The position numbers and the translations under genes are program-made. This document shows positions 1 through 7,377 of a DNA stretch of 37,669 nucleotides, one piece after another (the first letter of the stretch is position 1; the number at the start of each line of letters is the position of its first letter). The notes under the pieces are model-generated. The model saw only the letters and a list, made by a program, of their open reading frames with translations, was not told the origin of the DNA and did no database searches. Source of the DNA: Vicinamibacteria bacterium (GTDB lineage Bacteria; Acidobacteriota; Vicinamibacteria; Fen-336); assembly GCA_035570235.1 (NCBI GenBank), contig DATMML010000104.1, positions 1-37,669 of the forward strand, written 5' to 3'.

Positions 1-1
1 G

Positions 2-400
2 ATGCAGATCCCCGGCATCGGTCTGATCATCGCCACCGCGCTGGTCGGCTTCGTGGGGGATCTGCGCCGCTTCCCCTCCGCCCGTCACTTCGCCAGCTAC
101 CTGGGCCTCACCCCACGCGAGTATTCGAGCGGCCTGCGCCAAAGGCTCGGCCGCATCTCCAAACGCGGGGATTCCTACCTGCGCATGCTCATGATCCACG
201 GCGCACGCTCGGTGCTGAGCCGTGCCCGCAGCGTTTCCAACCCGGACCGGCTGCGGACCTGGGCCCTGGCTCTGGAGAAGCGAGCGCACCACAACAAGGC
301 CACCGTGGCGCTCGCCAACAAGATCGCCCGCATCGCCTGGGCCGTCTCGGTAGGGGACACCGACTATCGCTCGGTGCCTGCGCCAGATAAGGTCGCCTGA
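2..400 (+). CDS. IS110-family (IS1111-like) transposase, C-terminal part, cut by window edge
   Basis: This is the last 132 residues of a transposase whose 5' part lies before the window. It begins inside the transposase_20 (IS116/IS110/IS902) helix-hairpin-helix region with PGIGLIIATAL. It continues with the family signature AAYLGLTP-like (ASYLGLTPREYSSG), GRISKRGDSYLR and MLMIHGARSVL, and ends with TVALANKIARIAWAV. IS110-family enzymes are RuvC-like DEDD recombinases guided by a bridge/seek RNA. The catalytic N-terminal half is not visible, so activity cannot be judged. The signature resembles the IS1111 subgroup more than IS110 proper (from memory of family sequences). The ATG at position 2 is internal, not the real start. 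The reading frame is intact to its TGA. Confidence 0.9.
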   Translation: MQIPGIGLIIATALVGFVGDLRRFPSARHFASYLGLTPREYSSGLRQRLGRISKRGDSYLRMLMIHGARSVLSRARSVSNPDRLRTWALALEKRAHHNKATVALANKIARIAWAVSVGDTDYRSVPAPDKVA

Positions 401-439
401 CACTTCGCTTTGAAGAGGGAGAAGCTTGACGACGGCTCG

Positions 440-640
440 CCACCACTGCGGATGCTGAGATCGAACTTGACGGCTGAACAGGTCGGACCGACGCGCGGAC
501 AAGCCGAGAACGACGCTGGCCTTCCAGGCCGCTTTCAACGATTGGCTGCCGTGCGTGCGGATTCCGTCATGGCCCGGAGCCCTCAGGGACTCCAACGTTC
601 AGAGGCCGGAGATACGCTTGTAGTCCGCCCCTTCAGCCGA
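440..640 (+). ncRNA. candidate IS1111-type bridge/seek RNA region
   Basis: About 350 bases without a convincing gene follow the transposase. IS1111-group elements are known to encode their guide RNA downstream of the transposase. The segment has GGTCGGACC at 481-489, a hairpin GGCCT-TCC-AGGCC at 518-530, and a bulged hairpin GGAGCCC-TCA-GGG(A)CTCC at 576-593. It also contains GTGCGGATTCCGTCATGGCC near 554-574 and AGGCCGGAGATACG near 603-616. The order of GGTCGGACC, a GTGCGGATT-like block and a late GGCCGG block resembles what I recall from 3' regions of IS1111 elements. The RNA ends and the element's 3' boundary are not determined. The small open frame at 410-694 has no recognisable protein character. 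Confidence 0.45.
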
Positions 641-714
641 GCGAGACCAGAAACCAGCACACCCAGAGACAGCCAGCCGGGGAGGAACGCCTAACGACTA
701 ACGCTCAGGCTTGA

Positions 715-728
715 CTGGAGGAGTCCAG
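715..728. repeat. perfect 5-bp inverted repeat downstream of the IS
   Basis: CTGGA (715-719), loop GGAG, TCCAG (724-728). It lies between the presumed guide-RNA region and the 3' end of hicA. It could be part of an insertion-sequence end or a weak terminator for the toxin gene, whose stop codon is 26 bases away. No flanking target duplication can be tested because the other IS end is outside the window. Confidence 0.35.
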
Positions 729-753
729 ATACTGGTCGTTCGACAGGCTTTCG

Positions 754-942
754 CTACCCTATCTCTGGAACGGAAAGCGCACGACAGATCTTTTTAGCCA
801 GGTTGTTCGCGATCTCCGTGTGCCGGGGAATGGCCTCGACCTGTCCAGTTGTCGGGTTGCACCAGAGGGAGTGGCTCGCCCCTTCCCGCTTCAAATAGCA
901 CCCGTGCTGCCTGAGGTGGCGCAGCAGGTCGCCGCGCTTCAC
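754..942 (-). CDS. hicA: HicA-family mRNA interferase toxin
   Basis: A 62-residue protein starting at a GTG (942-940) that overlaps the hicB stop as GTGA. It shows the HicA double-stranded-RNA-binding-fold pattern: KRGDLLRHLRQHGCYLKREGASHSLW, read here in two parts, KRGDLLRHLRQHGC then REGASHSLW. The His in GASHSLW is the expected catalytic residue, and PRHTEI with a following helix forms the usual C-terminus. HicA toxins cleave mRNA and are neutralised by HicB. The antitoxin gene lies first here, the reverse of the E. coli order but known in other hicBA pairs. The frame is intact, with a full set of family motifs and normal length. Confidence 0.85.
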   Translation of the reverse strand: MKRGDLLRHLRQHGCYLKREGASHSLWCNPTTGQVEAIPRHTEIANNLAKKICRALSVPEIG

Positions 943-1154
943 TTGACGGTGACCGTCTCCCGAATGGCATCTGGCGGAAGCCCACGAAGGCCGTCCTCGC
1001 GGCGGTCCTCGAGGATGAGGGAGATCGCGGCCGAGAGGCTGTCGAGGGCCTCCTGCTTGCTCTTGCCCTGCCCATTGGCCCCCGGGATCTCTGGAGAGTA
1101 AGCGATAAACCACTCTCCGTCACGCTCGAGGACCGCGGTGAACTCGTTCGCCAT
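939..1154 (-). CDS. hicB: HicB-family antitoxin (short form)
   Basis: A 71-residue protein starting with ATG after a good Shine-Dalgarno (GGGAGGAGGGC before the ATG on the minus strand). FTAVLERDGEWFIAYSPEIPG followed by GKSKQEALDSL is the HicB partial RNase-H-like fold (UPF0150 type) that occludes the HicA active site; the first motif is split at FTAVLERDG/EWFIAYSPEIPG. It lacks the extra C-terminal ribbon-helix-helix or HTH domain found in longer HicB proteins, so how the pair is autoregulated is not evident. Its stop overlaps the hicA start by four bases, implying translational coupling. Confidence 0.88.
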   Translation of the reverse strand: MANEFTAVLERDGEWFIAYSPEIPGANGQGKSKQEALDSLSAAISLILEDRREDGLRGLPPDAIRETVTVK

Positions 1155-1475
1155 GCCCTCCTCCCGCTTCTCTAGTGTGCGCCTTTCCTATGGCGCTGTC
1201 GAACACTGGTTAGGCGGGCGAGGAGCGATCGGGGTTATGGTGCTGCCCCGAAGTATGCTTCGGGCTGAGAACAGCCAACTCGGGCAATTCGTGTTGATGC
1301 TTGCGAGCTGGATTGCGGGGTCCTTCGCGGGGGGGCTAGTCGCGGCACATCTCCCGAGGGGTCGTGACAAGAAGCAGGGACTCCTCGTTGGACTCGGGCG
1401 AAGGGGTGCATTGAGCACCTTCCCCCGGAGGGGTGGAGACTTTAGCCGCCTCCACCCCACCAAGAGGAGTCGCGA
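1155..1475. other. gene-free 320-bp stretch with three perfect hairpins
   Basis: No convincing gene is seen. There is a short inverted repeat GCGCC-N8-GGCGC at 1179-1196, just upstream of hicB. Hairpin CCCGAAG-TATG-CTTCGGG lies at 1247-1264, GGTGC-ATTGA-GCACC at 1405-1419, and a 9-bp stem at 1430-1458. A plus-strand frame through 1237-1390 translates to a membrane-like segment (FVLMLASWIAGSFAGGLVAA). It may be a decayed remnant of a membrane-protein gene, but it has no start signal and no recognisable C-terminus. Confidence 0.5.
1430..1458 (-). terminator. candidate terminator of the lipoprotein gene
   Basis: Perfect 9-bp stem GGGGTGGAG (1430-1438) and CTCCACCCC (1450-1458) with an 11-base loop, 17 bases beyond the lipoprotein stop on the minus strand. 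A second small hairpin (1405-1419) follows. Neither is followed by a T-run in the minus direction, so it is not a classical intrinsic terminator. GC-rich genomes often have such I-shaped hairpins. Confidence 0.45.
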
Positions 1476-1829
1476 CTACCAGGTGCAGCCGTAAGCTCCC
1501 ATGGCGGTCTTCGCCGTGTCGAGCGCCATTTTGCACCCTGTGGCTAGTCCGGCTTTTCCTTGAGGAGTCGCCGCAGCCTGCTTCCAGGCCGCCTTGGTCT
1601 GATCCAAGGCCTGACGAACCGTCGCCCGACCCGTCTCCGGCACCTTGCCGTCGATGCAAGCCTGATACTTCTTAATGTAGTCGTCGCACTCCGGGACGCC
1701 GATGTCACCCGCCGCGGCGGCAGCGGAGGTGCCAGCGTTCGAGGCTGGGGCGGGCTTCGACTCACCGCCGCCGCAGCCGGCCAGAACGATCGCGCCGACG
1801 AACAGCGCGAGACCAGGAAGCTTCTTCAT
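1476..1829 (-). CDS. small cysteine-rich lipoprotein, function unknown
   Basis: 117 residues. MKKLPGLALFVGAIVLAGC is a clear lipoprotein signal with lipobox LAGC, lipidated on Cys19, followed by an Ala/Gly/Pro-rich linker to about residue 45. The mature domain contains four cysteines (in PECDDY, QACIDG, TGCKMA and YGCTW) and is predicted to be mostly helical (RQALDQTKAAWKQAAA). Pairing of the cysteines into two disulfides would fit a two-helix hairpin in the periplasm. I recognise no named family. It is probably monocistronic: it is followed by a hairpin and preceded by about 200 bp with no gene. Confidence 0.8.
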   Translation of the reverse strand: MKKLPGLALFVGAIVLAGCGGGESKPAPASNAGTSAAAAAGDIGVPECDDYIKKYQACIDGKVPETGRATVRQALDQTKAAWKQAAATPQGKAGLATGCKMALDTAKTAMGAYGCTW

Positions 1830-2030
1830 ATTCCAGAATTCCTTTCTATTAACAGAGGTGGGGGCGCAGTATATGCCAAAACGAGTAACGCGTAAGGAAG
1901 AGCCCCCCGGATCGCGCGCAACGCTCTTGAGGAGAGCCGAGGCGGCCGAGGCTTGTGGGAGAGCGGTCAGGGTGATAACCTTTTTGTTTGTCGGTCACGG
2001 GAATTGGCGGCTGGAGCGAGGAGTGGCGCG

Positions 2031-2765
2031 GTGAAGAGGGAGCTCAGGAAGCAGATCAAGCAGGACGAGCTGGTAAGCGGCTTCGAGCACGGCCTGGCCT
2101 GGGTGAAGGCGCATTGGCCCGAAGTGCGGATCACGATTACCGTGCTCGCGGTGGTGGGGGCAGCCGCGGGAGCGCTGGCCTACTTCCAAAGCCACCGCAC
2201 CCGGGAGGCGGAGCAGGCGTTCGCGGAGGCCTATGAGATCTTCCATACGCCGGTCGCCAAGGATCTGCCCGCGGGTGGGGAGCGGCCGACCGGGCCGACG
2301 TTCGGCAGCAAGGAGGAAAAATTCAAGCGGGCGGCTGCGGCCTTCGACGGGGTGGAGCGGCGCTTTGCCACCCTACCCGTGGCGGCTCGGGCGCGTTACT
2401 ACGGAGCCCTCTGCCGCATGGAGCTGGGCAAGCTCGACGAGGCGGAAAAAGCCCTGAACGAGGCGGTGGCCGGCAAGCACGACCTGGAAGCGGCGCTCGC
2501 TCGGCTGGCTCTGGCCGATCTCTACTACCGCCGGGGTGACGTGGGGAAAGCTGTGGACGCCTACCGCCAGTTCGTGTCCGACGTCTCCGTGCCCTTCCCT
2601 CGGGACTACGCTCTCATGAGGTTGGGCAGCGTCCTCGAGGAAGCGAGGAAGCTGGCCGAGGCCGCCGCCTCCTACCGGCGGCTGACCGAGGAGTTCCCGA
2701 CCAGCGCCTACGCCCAGGAAGCCCGCCGCCGCGTCGAGTACCTGCAGACCGTCGTGAAGGGTTGA
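2031..2765 (+). CDS. YfgM/CpoB-like membrane-anchored TPR protein
   Basis: 244 residues from the GTG at 2031, chosen because GAGGAG lies 7-8 bases upstream and the protein then begins like relatives (KRELRKQIKQDEL). The N-terminal cytoplasmic segment is basic. One membrane helix spans about residues 33-52 (ITVLAVVGAAAGALAYF). The remaining periplasmic part consists of TPR-like helical pairs, for example ALCRMELGKLDEAEKALNEA and ALADLYYRRGDVGKAVDAY. This is the layout of YfgM-type ancillary SecYEG/chaperone-linked proteins (TPR_21). The adjacent downstream sppA, 7 bases away, supports a role in envelope protein traffic or quality control. The exact role is inferred. Confidence 0.78.
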   Translation: MKRELRKQIKQDELVSGFEHGLAWVKAHWPEVRITITVLAVVGAAAGALAYFQSHRTREAEQAFAEAYEIFHTPVAKDLPAGGERPTGPTFGSKEEKFKRAAAAFDGVERRFATLPVAARARYYGALCRMELGKLDEAEKALNEAVAGKHDLEAALARLALADLYYRRGDVGKAVDAYRQFVSDVSVPFPRDYALMRLGSVLEEARKLAEAAASYRRLTEEFPTSAYAQEARRRVEYLQTVVKG

Positions 2766-2772
2766 GCATGAG

Positions 2773-4491
2773 ATGAAAAAGCGGACGGCGTGGATTCTGG
2801 TCGCGGGCGTGGCCGCGGTCTCCATTGGGGCCGCGGCGGTAGGGGCGTTGGCCCTGCTGCTCCGAGGGTCGCACGGGCGTTCGCCGTTCGGGGGGGGCGA
2901 GAGTTACCTCGCTCTCAACCTCACGGGCGAGGTTCCGGAGATCCCCGCCTCCGAGTTCGGCAACTTCTTCGAGTCCTCCCCTCCCTCGCTGCGGGCGCTG
3001 GTGGAGAGCCTGGACCGGGCCGCCACCGATCCCAAGGTCAAGGCCGTGCTGCTGCGGGTGAGCGTCTTGCCTGACTCGGGCTGGGGCAAGGTGCAGGAGC
3101 TGCGGGACGCGATCCTGCGCTTCCGGAAGTCGGGCAAGCCTGCCTATGCCCACCTGGAGTTCTGCGGAAACAAGGAGTACTACCTGGCCACCGCCTGCAG
3201 CAAGGTCTACGCGGTACCGGGGGCTCTTCTGGACGTGTCCGGGCTGCGCGCGGAGGTGACGTTCCTCCGCAAGACCCTCGACAAGCTAGGGGTGCAAGCA
3301 CAGTTCGAAGGGGTGGGGAAGTACAAGAACGCCCCCAACCAATTCACGGAGTCCAGCTTCACGGAGCCGCACCGCGAGCAGACGCAGGCCCTGCTGGACG
3401 GCCTCTTTGGGCAGTACCTCGCGGCCATTGCCGCGGCGCGGGGGAAGAGCGTAGCCGAGGTCAAAGCGGCCGTGGACGAGGGGCCCTACACGGCGGAGGA
3501 CGCCCGGGCCGCCGGGTTGGTGGACGAGCTGCTCTACCAGGACGAGGTGGACGCCCGCTTGAAGCCCGCCGAGCGCGTGACCCCCGGCCGCTACGTCCGC
3601 TCCGCGCGGGGCTTCGGCTTCGATGGCCGGCCCAAGGTGGCCCTCGTCTATGCGGTGGGGGAGATCGTCAGCGGGGAGAGCCAGGCCAGCGGCCTCGGGG
3701 GCGAGTTTGCGGGTTCCGACACCGTCGCCCGGGCCATCCGCCAGGCCCGAACCGATCCCGCCATCCGCGCGATCGTGCTGCGCGTGGACAGCCCGGGCGG
3801 TTCCGGCACCGCGTCAGACGTCATCTGGCGCGAGATGGGGCTGGCCCGCAAGGCCAAGCCGGTGGTCGTGTCCATGGGGGATGTTGCCGCCTCCGGTGGG
3901 TACTACATTGGGATGGGGGGAGATGCGATCGTGGCCCAGCCCGGCACAATCACGGGCTCGATCGGGGTCTTTGGCGGCAAGTTCAGCCTCCGCGGGCTCT
4001 ACGACAAGATCGGGGTGACCAAGGAGATCCTGACCCACGGCCGGAATGCCGCGCTCTTCAGCGAATACCGGCCGTGGAACGAGGAGGAGCGGGGCAAGGT
4101 GCGGAGTCTGATGGTGTCGTTCTACGAGACCTTCGTGACCAAGGCCGCCCAGGGTCGCCACAAGACTTACGAGGAAGTGGACCGCATTGCCCAGGGGCGG
4201 GTCTGGACGGGGGCGGAAGCGCTCAAGGTGGGTTTGGTGGACCACCTCGGCGGCCTGGACGTGGCCCTGGCCGTGGCCAAGGAGAGAGCCAAGCTCGGCA
4301 AAGACGAGGACGTGGCTTTGGTCGTGCTGCCCCAGCGCAAGAGCTTCTTCGAGGCCCTTATGGAGCGGCAGGAAGAGAATGTCGCGGAGAAAGTGCTGCC
4401 CGCGGACGTGCGCTCGGTCCTGCGCTGGATCTCCAGCCTCAACGGTACCGGGCCCATTGCTCGCCTCCCCTTCGAGTTGAGCGTTCGTTGA
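2773..4491 (+). CDS. sppA: signal peptide peptidase SppA, 67K type
   Basis: 572 residues, slightly shorter than the 618-residue E. coli enzyme. The N-terminal anchor is residues about 5-30. Two tandem S49 domains follow. The N-terminal one carries the general-base lysine in GVGKYKNAPNQF (Lys185 by alignment). The C-terminal one carries the nucleophile Ser374 in GDVAASGGYY, followed by GTITGSIGVFGGK. This Ser/Lys split across the two halves is the SppA hallmark. The membrane-bound enzyme degrades leftover signal peptides. It follows the YfgM-like gene by 7 bases, so the two are probably co-transcribed. Its end converges on the metalloprotease gene at 4606. Confidence 0.95.
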   Translation: MKKRTAWILVAGVAAVSIGAAAVGALALLLRGSHGRSPFGGGESYLALNLTGEVPEIPASEFGNFFESSPPSLRALVESLDRAATDPKVKAVLLRVSVLPDSGWGKVQELRDAILRFRKSGKPAYAHLEFCGNKEYYLATACSKVYAVPGALLDVSGLRAEVTFLRKTLDKLGVQAQFEGVGKYKNAPNQFTESSFTEPHREQTQALLDGLFGQYLAAIAAARGKSVAEVKAAVDEGPYTAEDARAAGLVDELLYQDEVDARLKPAERVTPGRYVRSARGFGFDGRPKVALVYAVGEIVSGESQASGLGGEFAGSDTVARAIRQARTDPAIRAIVLRVDSPGGSGTASDVIWREMGLARKAKPVVVSMGDVAASGGYYIGMGGDAIVAQPGTITGSIGVFGGKFSLRGLYDKIGVTKEILTHGRNAALFSEYRPWNEEERGKVRSLMVSFYETFVTKAAQGRHKTYEEVDRIAQGRVWTGAEALKVGLVDHLGGLDVALAVAKERAKLGKDEDVALVVLPQRKSFFEALMERQEENVAEKVLPADVRSVLRWISSLNGTGPIARLPFELSVR

Positions 4492-4580
4492 GGCGGGGAT
4501 AGTCGGGAGTACCCGGTAGGGAGGCAAAACGTCTTTCTCGAGGACTCTCGCGCGGTGGGGAAGCCGCCTGGGTGCGTTTC

Positions 4581-4596
4581 ACACCCCAACGGGTGT
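4581..4596. terminator. hairpin in convergent intergenic region
   Basis: ACACCC (4581-4586), loop CAAC, GGGTGT (4591-4596), with an outer CTGGG (4568-4572)/CCCAG (4598-4602) pairing that could enlarge the stem. It sits between the ends of sppA (+) and the gluzincin gene (-), and could act on both strands. No T-run follows. Confidence 0.4.
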
Positions 4597-4605
4597 TCCC
4601 AGACT

Positions 4606-6138
4606 CTAAGAGCCGTGCTCTTGACGCAGGCGAGAGACCCAAGCCCGCTGCGTGGCCTCGTAGGTCTGACCGTAAACGCGGCGGAAGGCTTCGTTCACGT
4701 CCCCCGTCTCGCCCATGGCCCGCAAGAGGTCGTTCACTCCCCCCTGTCCCCGCTGTGCCTCTAGGTACTCCATGAACGAGAGGGCGCTCAGGTAGAAGCC
4801 GGCCACGCCCTGGATGCGGCCGTCGGCCAGGGCCGTGGCCTGCGCGGGCGTGAGCATGGAGCCCACGCGTTTGCCCTCCATGTACTGGGCCAGGCCCTCG
4901 TGGATCGGCGAGGGGGCCACCCCCCGGGATCGGTCGGCGATGAAAGCGTGGGTCAGCTCGTGGATGAGGGTGTTGTCCATGTCGGGGGTGAGGGAGGAGG
5001 TGAGCCCCCGGATGGGAATGCGGATCCGCCCGTCCAGATGGTTGTAGGCACCCCCCGACCAGGCGGGGGCCCCGGCGGCGTCGTAGTAGCTTTCCTGTGA
5101 AAAGAGGATGACGGGAATGGTGGCGGTGGGCTGGTAGTCGAGGGTCACGGACAGGGTGGCGAAGTGGTGTTCGAGCTGGCGGAGGATCTCCCGTCCCACA
5201 TCCTCGTGCGCGTCGCCGTCGTAGCGCACGTTGAAGCGGGCCAGCCTTTGCTCGGTCATGCCTCTCTCGTCCGCCATGCCCTTTTGCAGGTAGTCCAGGA
5301 GCGAGCGCGCCTGGGCGTCCTCGCGGATCTCGAGCGACGCGCGGAGGGCCTCGGCCGCCTCCCGGTTGCGATCCTGACGCATAAGGGCGTAGCCCAGCTT
5401 TCGGAGTCCGTCCGGATCCCGGGGCTTCACCACCAGGAAGTCGCGGGAGGCCCCCTCTGCCCCCGACCAATCGCTCATCTCCAGCAGCACGTCCACCAGG
5501 AACGCGCGCGCGTCCGGGCTCTCCGGCCGGGCCGCGATGGCGCGGCGCAGATCGGCCAAGGCCTCTCCGTAGCGCCGGTGGGCGCGCTCTTGACTCGCGA
5601 TCTTGATGAGCACCATCTCGAGAAGCGCCTTCAGCGGCGCCTCCCCGGGGTTGCGGTTAGAGAGGGATTCCGCGACCTGGATGCGGGCGGCGTCCATCGG
5701 CTCCCGGGCCTGTAGTTCCTCTACGAGTTGCTTCGTGGCCAGATAGTCCTCAGGAGAGAGGCCACCCGCCGGGACCTCCGCCACCTGGGGGGGGAGCGGC
5801 ACGGGCGTTGAGGGTGGGGGGGGGAGGGTGATCGCGGCCGGGAGGGACTCGGGGGGAGCGATGGGCAGGGTGGGGGGGGTGGCCGAGCCCGCGACTCTCC
5901 CCGGGGGCGCGGTGGGGCGCCTGAGAAGCCATGCGCCCAGGGCCACGGTCACAGCGAGCGCATAGATCCCGAGGACCAGGGTTCGGGGGCGCGGGGTGGG
6001 GGCCTCCCGTGGAGCGGGCGTCGAGGGTTCCCGCACCGGGCCCCGCACGCCCGCGGGCCGTAATTTTGCAAAGACGACGCCGCACCGCGGGCACGCGGGT
6101 GCCTGGACGTCGGTCTGGCCGCACCGTGGACACTCCAT
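4606..6138 (-). CDS. zinc-ribbon / TM / TPR / gluzincin (HExxH) fusion protein
   Basis: 510 residues from the ATG at 6138; a GTG 21 bases further up is the alternative, and neither has a strong ribosome site. Residues 3-19 form a zinc ribbon (CPRC...CPRC). A membrane helix lies at about 54-72, followed by a Pro-rich linker to about 125. TPR-like helices span about 130-290, and a peptidase-MA-like domain about 295-510. That domain has HELTH (His393, Glu394, His397) and a third-ligand Glu414 in HEGLAQYMEG, so the gluzincin site is complete. Topology implies a cytoplasmic zinc ribbon and a periplasmic protease. The substrate is unknown. The combination is unusual but the frame is unbroken. Confidence 0.82.
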   Translation of the reverse strand: MECPRCGQTDVQAPACPRCGVVFAKLRPAGVRGPVREPSTPAPREAPTPRPRTLVLGIYALAVTVALGAWLLRRPTAPPGRVAGSATPPTLPIAPPESLPAAITLPPPPSTPVPLPPQVAEVPAGGLSPEDYLATKQLVEELQAREPMDAARIQVAESLSNRNPGEAPLKALLEMVLIKIASQERAHRRYGEALADLRRAIAARPESPDARAFLVDVLLEMSDWSGAEGASRDFLVVKPRDPDGLRKLGYALMRQDRNREAAEALRASLEIREDAQARSLLDYLQKGMADERGMTEQRLARFNVRYDGDAHEDVGREILRQLEHHFATLSVTLDYQPTATIPVILFSQESYYDAAGAPAWSGGAYNHLDGRIRIPIRGLTSSLTPDMDNTLIHELTHAFIADRSRGVAPSPIHEGLAQYMEGKRVGSMLTPAQATALADGRIQGVAGFYLSALSFMEYLEAQRGQGGVNDLLRAMGETGDVNEAFRRVYGQTYEATQRAWVSRLRQEHGS

Positions 6139-6315
6139 GCCCAAACGGCCCACCACCACGAGCCTAGCCTATACTAGCAGTTCGCCCGGCGGCGCCGCGG
6201 ATGCGGAGGAAACGTGCCGATGCAAAGACGTGACACGCGTTCGGAAACGTGATGCGCGGCCACACCTCCCCTTGGACGGGGCCCGGGCGGCGGGCCGACG
6301 CCTAGTCGCCGCCCC
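6139..6315. promoter_or_regulatory. divergent promoter region with ACGTG repeats
   Basis: This 177-bp region separates two divergent genes. GGAAACGTG occurs twice in direct orientation (6208-6216 and 6243-6251, 35 bases apart), with a further ACGTG at 6228-6232 between them. That spacing could suit binding of a dimeric regulator. No strong -35/-10 pair is seen on either strand, so a promoter is inferred only from the divergent layout. Confidence 0.35.
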
Positions 6316-7326
6316 ATGAAGGCGAGCGTCGTCGAAGCCACCGCTCCCTGCCGCGTGGACCTCGCGGGGGGAGCCCTCGATATCTGGCCCCTCTACCTCT
6401 TCCATCCGGGAGCGGTCACGCTGAGCGTGGCCATCGACCGCCGAGCCTGGTGCCGGGTGGAGACCGGAGTGGCGGGAGTGCGTCTGGAGTCCAAGGACAC
6501 CCTGCAGAAGGCCGAGGGAAAGGACGTGGCCGAGCTACTGGGGCACGGCGCGCTTTCGCTCGTGGCTCACATCCTGCGCTCCTTGGGGATCGAGTCGGGA
6601 GTGAGGGTCACGACCCAGGCGAAGGTGCCGGCGGGCGCCGGCCTCGGGGGGTCGTCGGCCCTGGCGGTGGCGGTGGCCGGGGCGGCGGCCCGCGCCACGG
6701 GCCGGGATCTGACCCCGGCCGATCTTTGGCCGATCCTGCGGGACGCGGAGACGCAGTGCTTCCGCGTCCCGGCCGGGGTCCAGGACTACCTCACGGCCAT
6801 CCACGGGGGGATCCTGGCCGTGCATCTGGAAACGGGGGCCGTGCGGGCGGAGCGACTGGAAACCGATCCCGGGAAGGTCGAGGAGTCACTGATCCTGGTC
6901 GACCCCGGGGTCACACGCTCTCCCGGGATCGACAACTGGAGCCTGCTCAAGGGACAGGGCGAAGGGGACCCGCGGGTGGGGGAGGCCCTGGCGGCAATGG
7001 CCTCCGCCGCCCGTCGCCTGCGCCAAGCCCTGGTCTCGGCGTGCTACCAAGAGGTGGGTGCGCTCATGGTGGAGGAGTGGGAGGCCCGAAAGCGGTTGGC
7101 ACCCGGGGTCTCCACGCCCGAAATCGACCGGATTACGGAAGTGGCCGCGTCGGCCGGAGGCGGGGCCAAAGTCTGCGGGGCGGGCGGGGGGGGGTTGGTG
7201 GCTGTGTGGGCGACACCGGGGGAGCGCTCTCCGGGCACCCGCGAGCGGGTCGAGGCGGAGCTGCGCTCGGAGGGCTTCCGTTTCTTCCCCATCCGCGTGG
7301 ACCTACTCGGCTTGGAACTCGAGTAG
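6316..7326 (+). CDS. GHMP-family sugar kinase (HddA/galactokinase-like)
   Basis: 336 residues. The N-terminal substrate strand reads APCRVDLAGGALD, as in sugar-binding GHMP kinases. The ATP-binding motif PAGAGLGGSSALAVAV is at 105-120. A QDYLTAIHGG segment near 155-165 corresponds to the catalytic-Asp loop (QDQ...GG) of D-glycero-D-manno-heptose-7-phosphate kinase and fucokinase/galactokinase relatives. The C-terminal GHMP_C motif GGGAKVCGAGGGG is present. The most likely role is C1-phosphorylation of a heptose or hexose for nucleotide-sugar synthesis, which fits the sugar-nucleotide genes at 31825-35722. No heptose pathway partners are adjacent, so the substrate is open. Confidence 0.8.
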   Translation: MKASVVEATAPCRVDLAGGALDIWPLYLFHPGAVTLSVAIDRRAWCRVETGVAGVRLESKDTLQKAEGKDVAELLGHGALSLVAHILRSLGIESGVRVTTQAKVPAGAGLGGSSALAVAVAGAAARATGRDLTPADLWPILRDAETQCFRVPAGVQDYLTAIHGGILAVHLETGAVRAERLETDPGKVEESLILVDPGVTRSPGIDNWSLLKGQGEGDPRVGEALAAMASAARRLRQALVSACYQEVGALMVEEWEARKRLAPGVSTPEIDRITEVAASAGGGAKVCGAGGGGLVAVWATPGERSPGTRERVEAELRSEGFRFFPIRVDLLGLELE

Positions 7327-7377
7327 GCGGGCGGGGCCAGGATCCCATATAATGGGGGTTTCGGAGAGGGAGCAGGA

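Noticed and set aside
1138-1494. Plus-strand gene with a membrane-like segment
   Set aside because: No ribosome site, it overlaps the hicB start and the lipoprotein end, and only about 35 residues look protein-like; at best a remnant.
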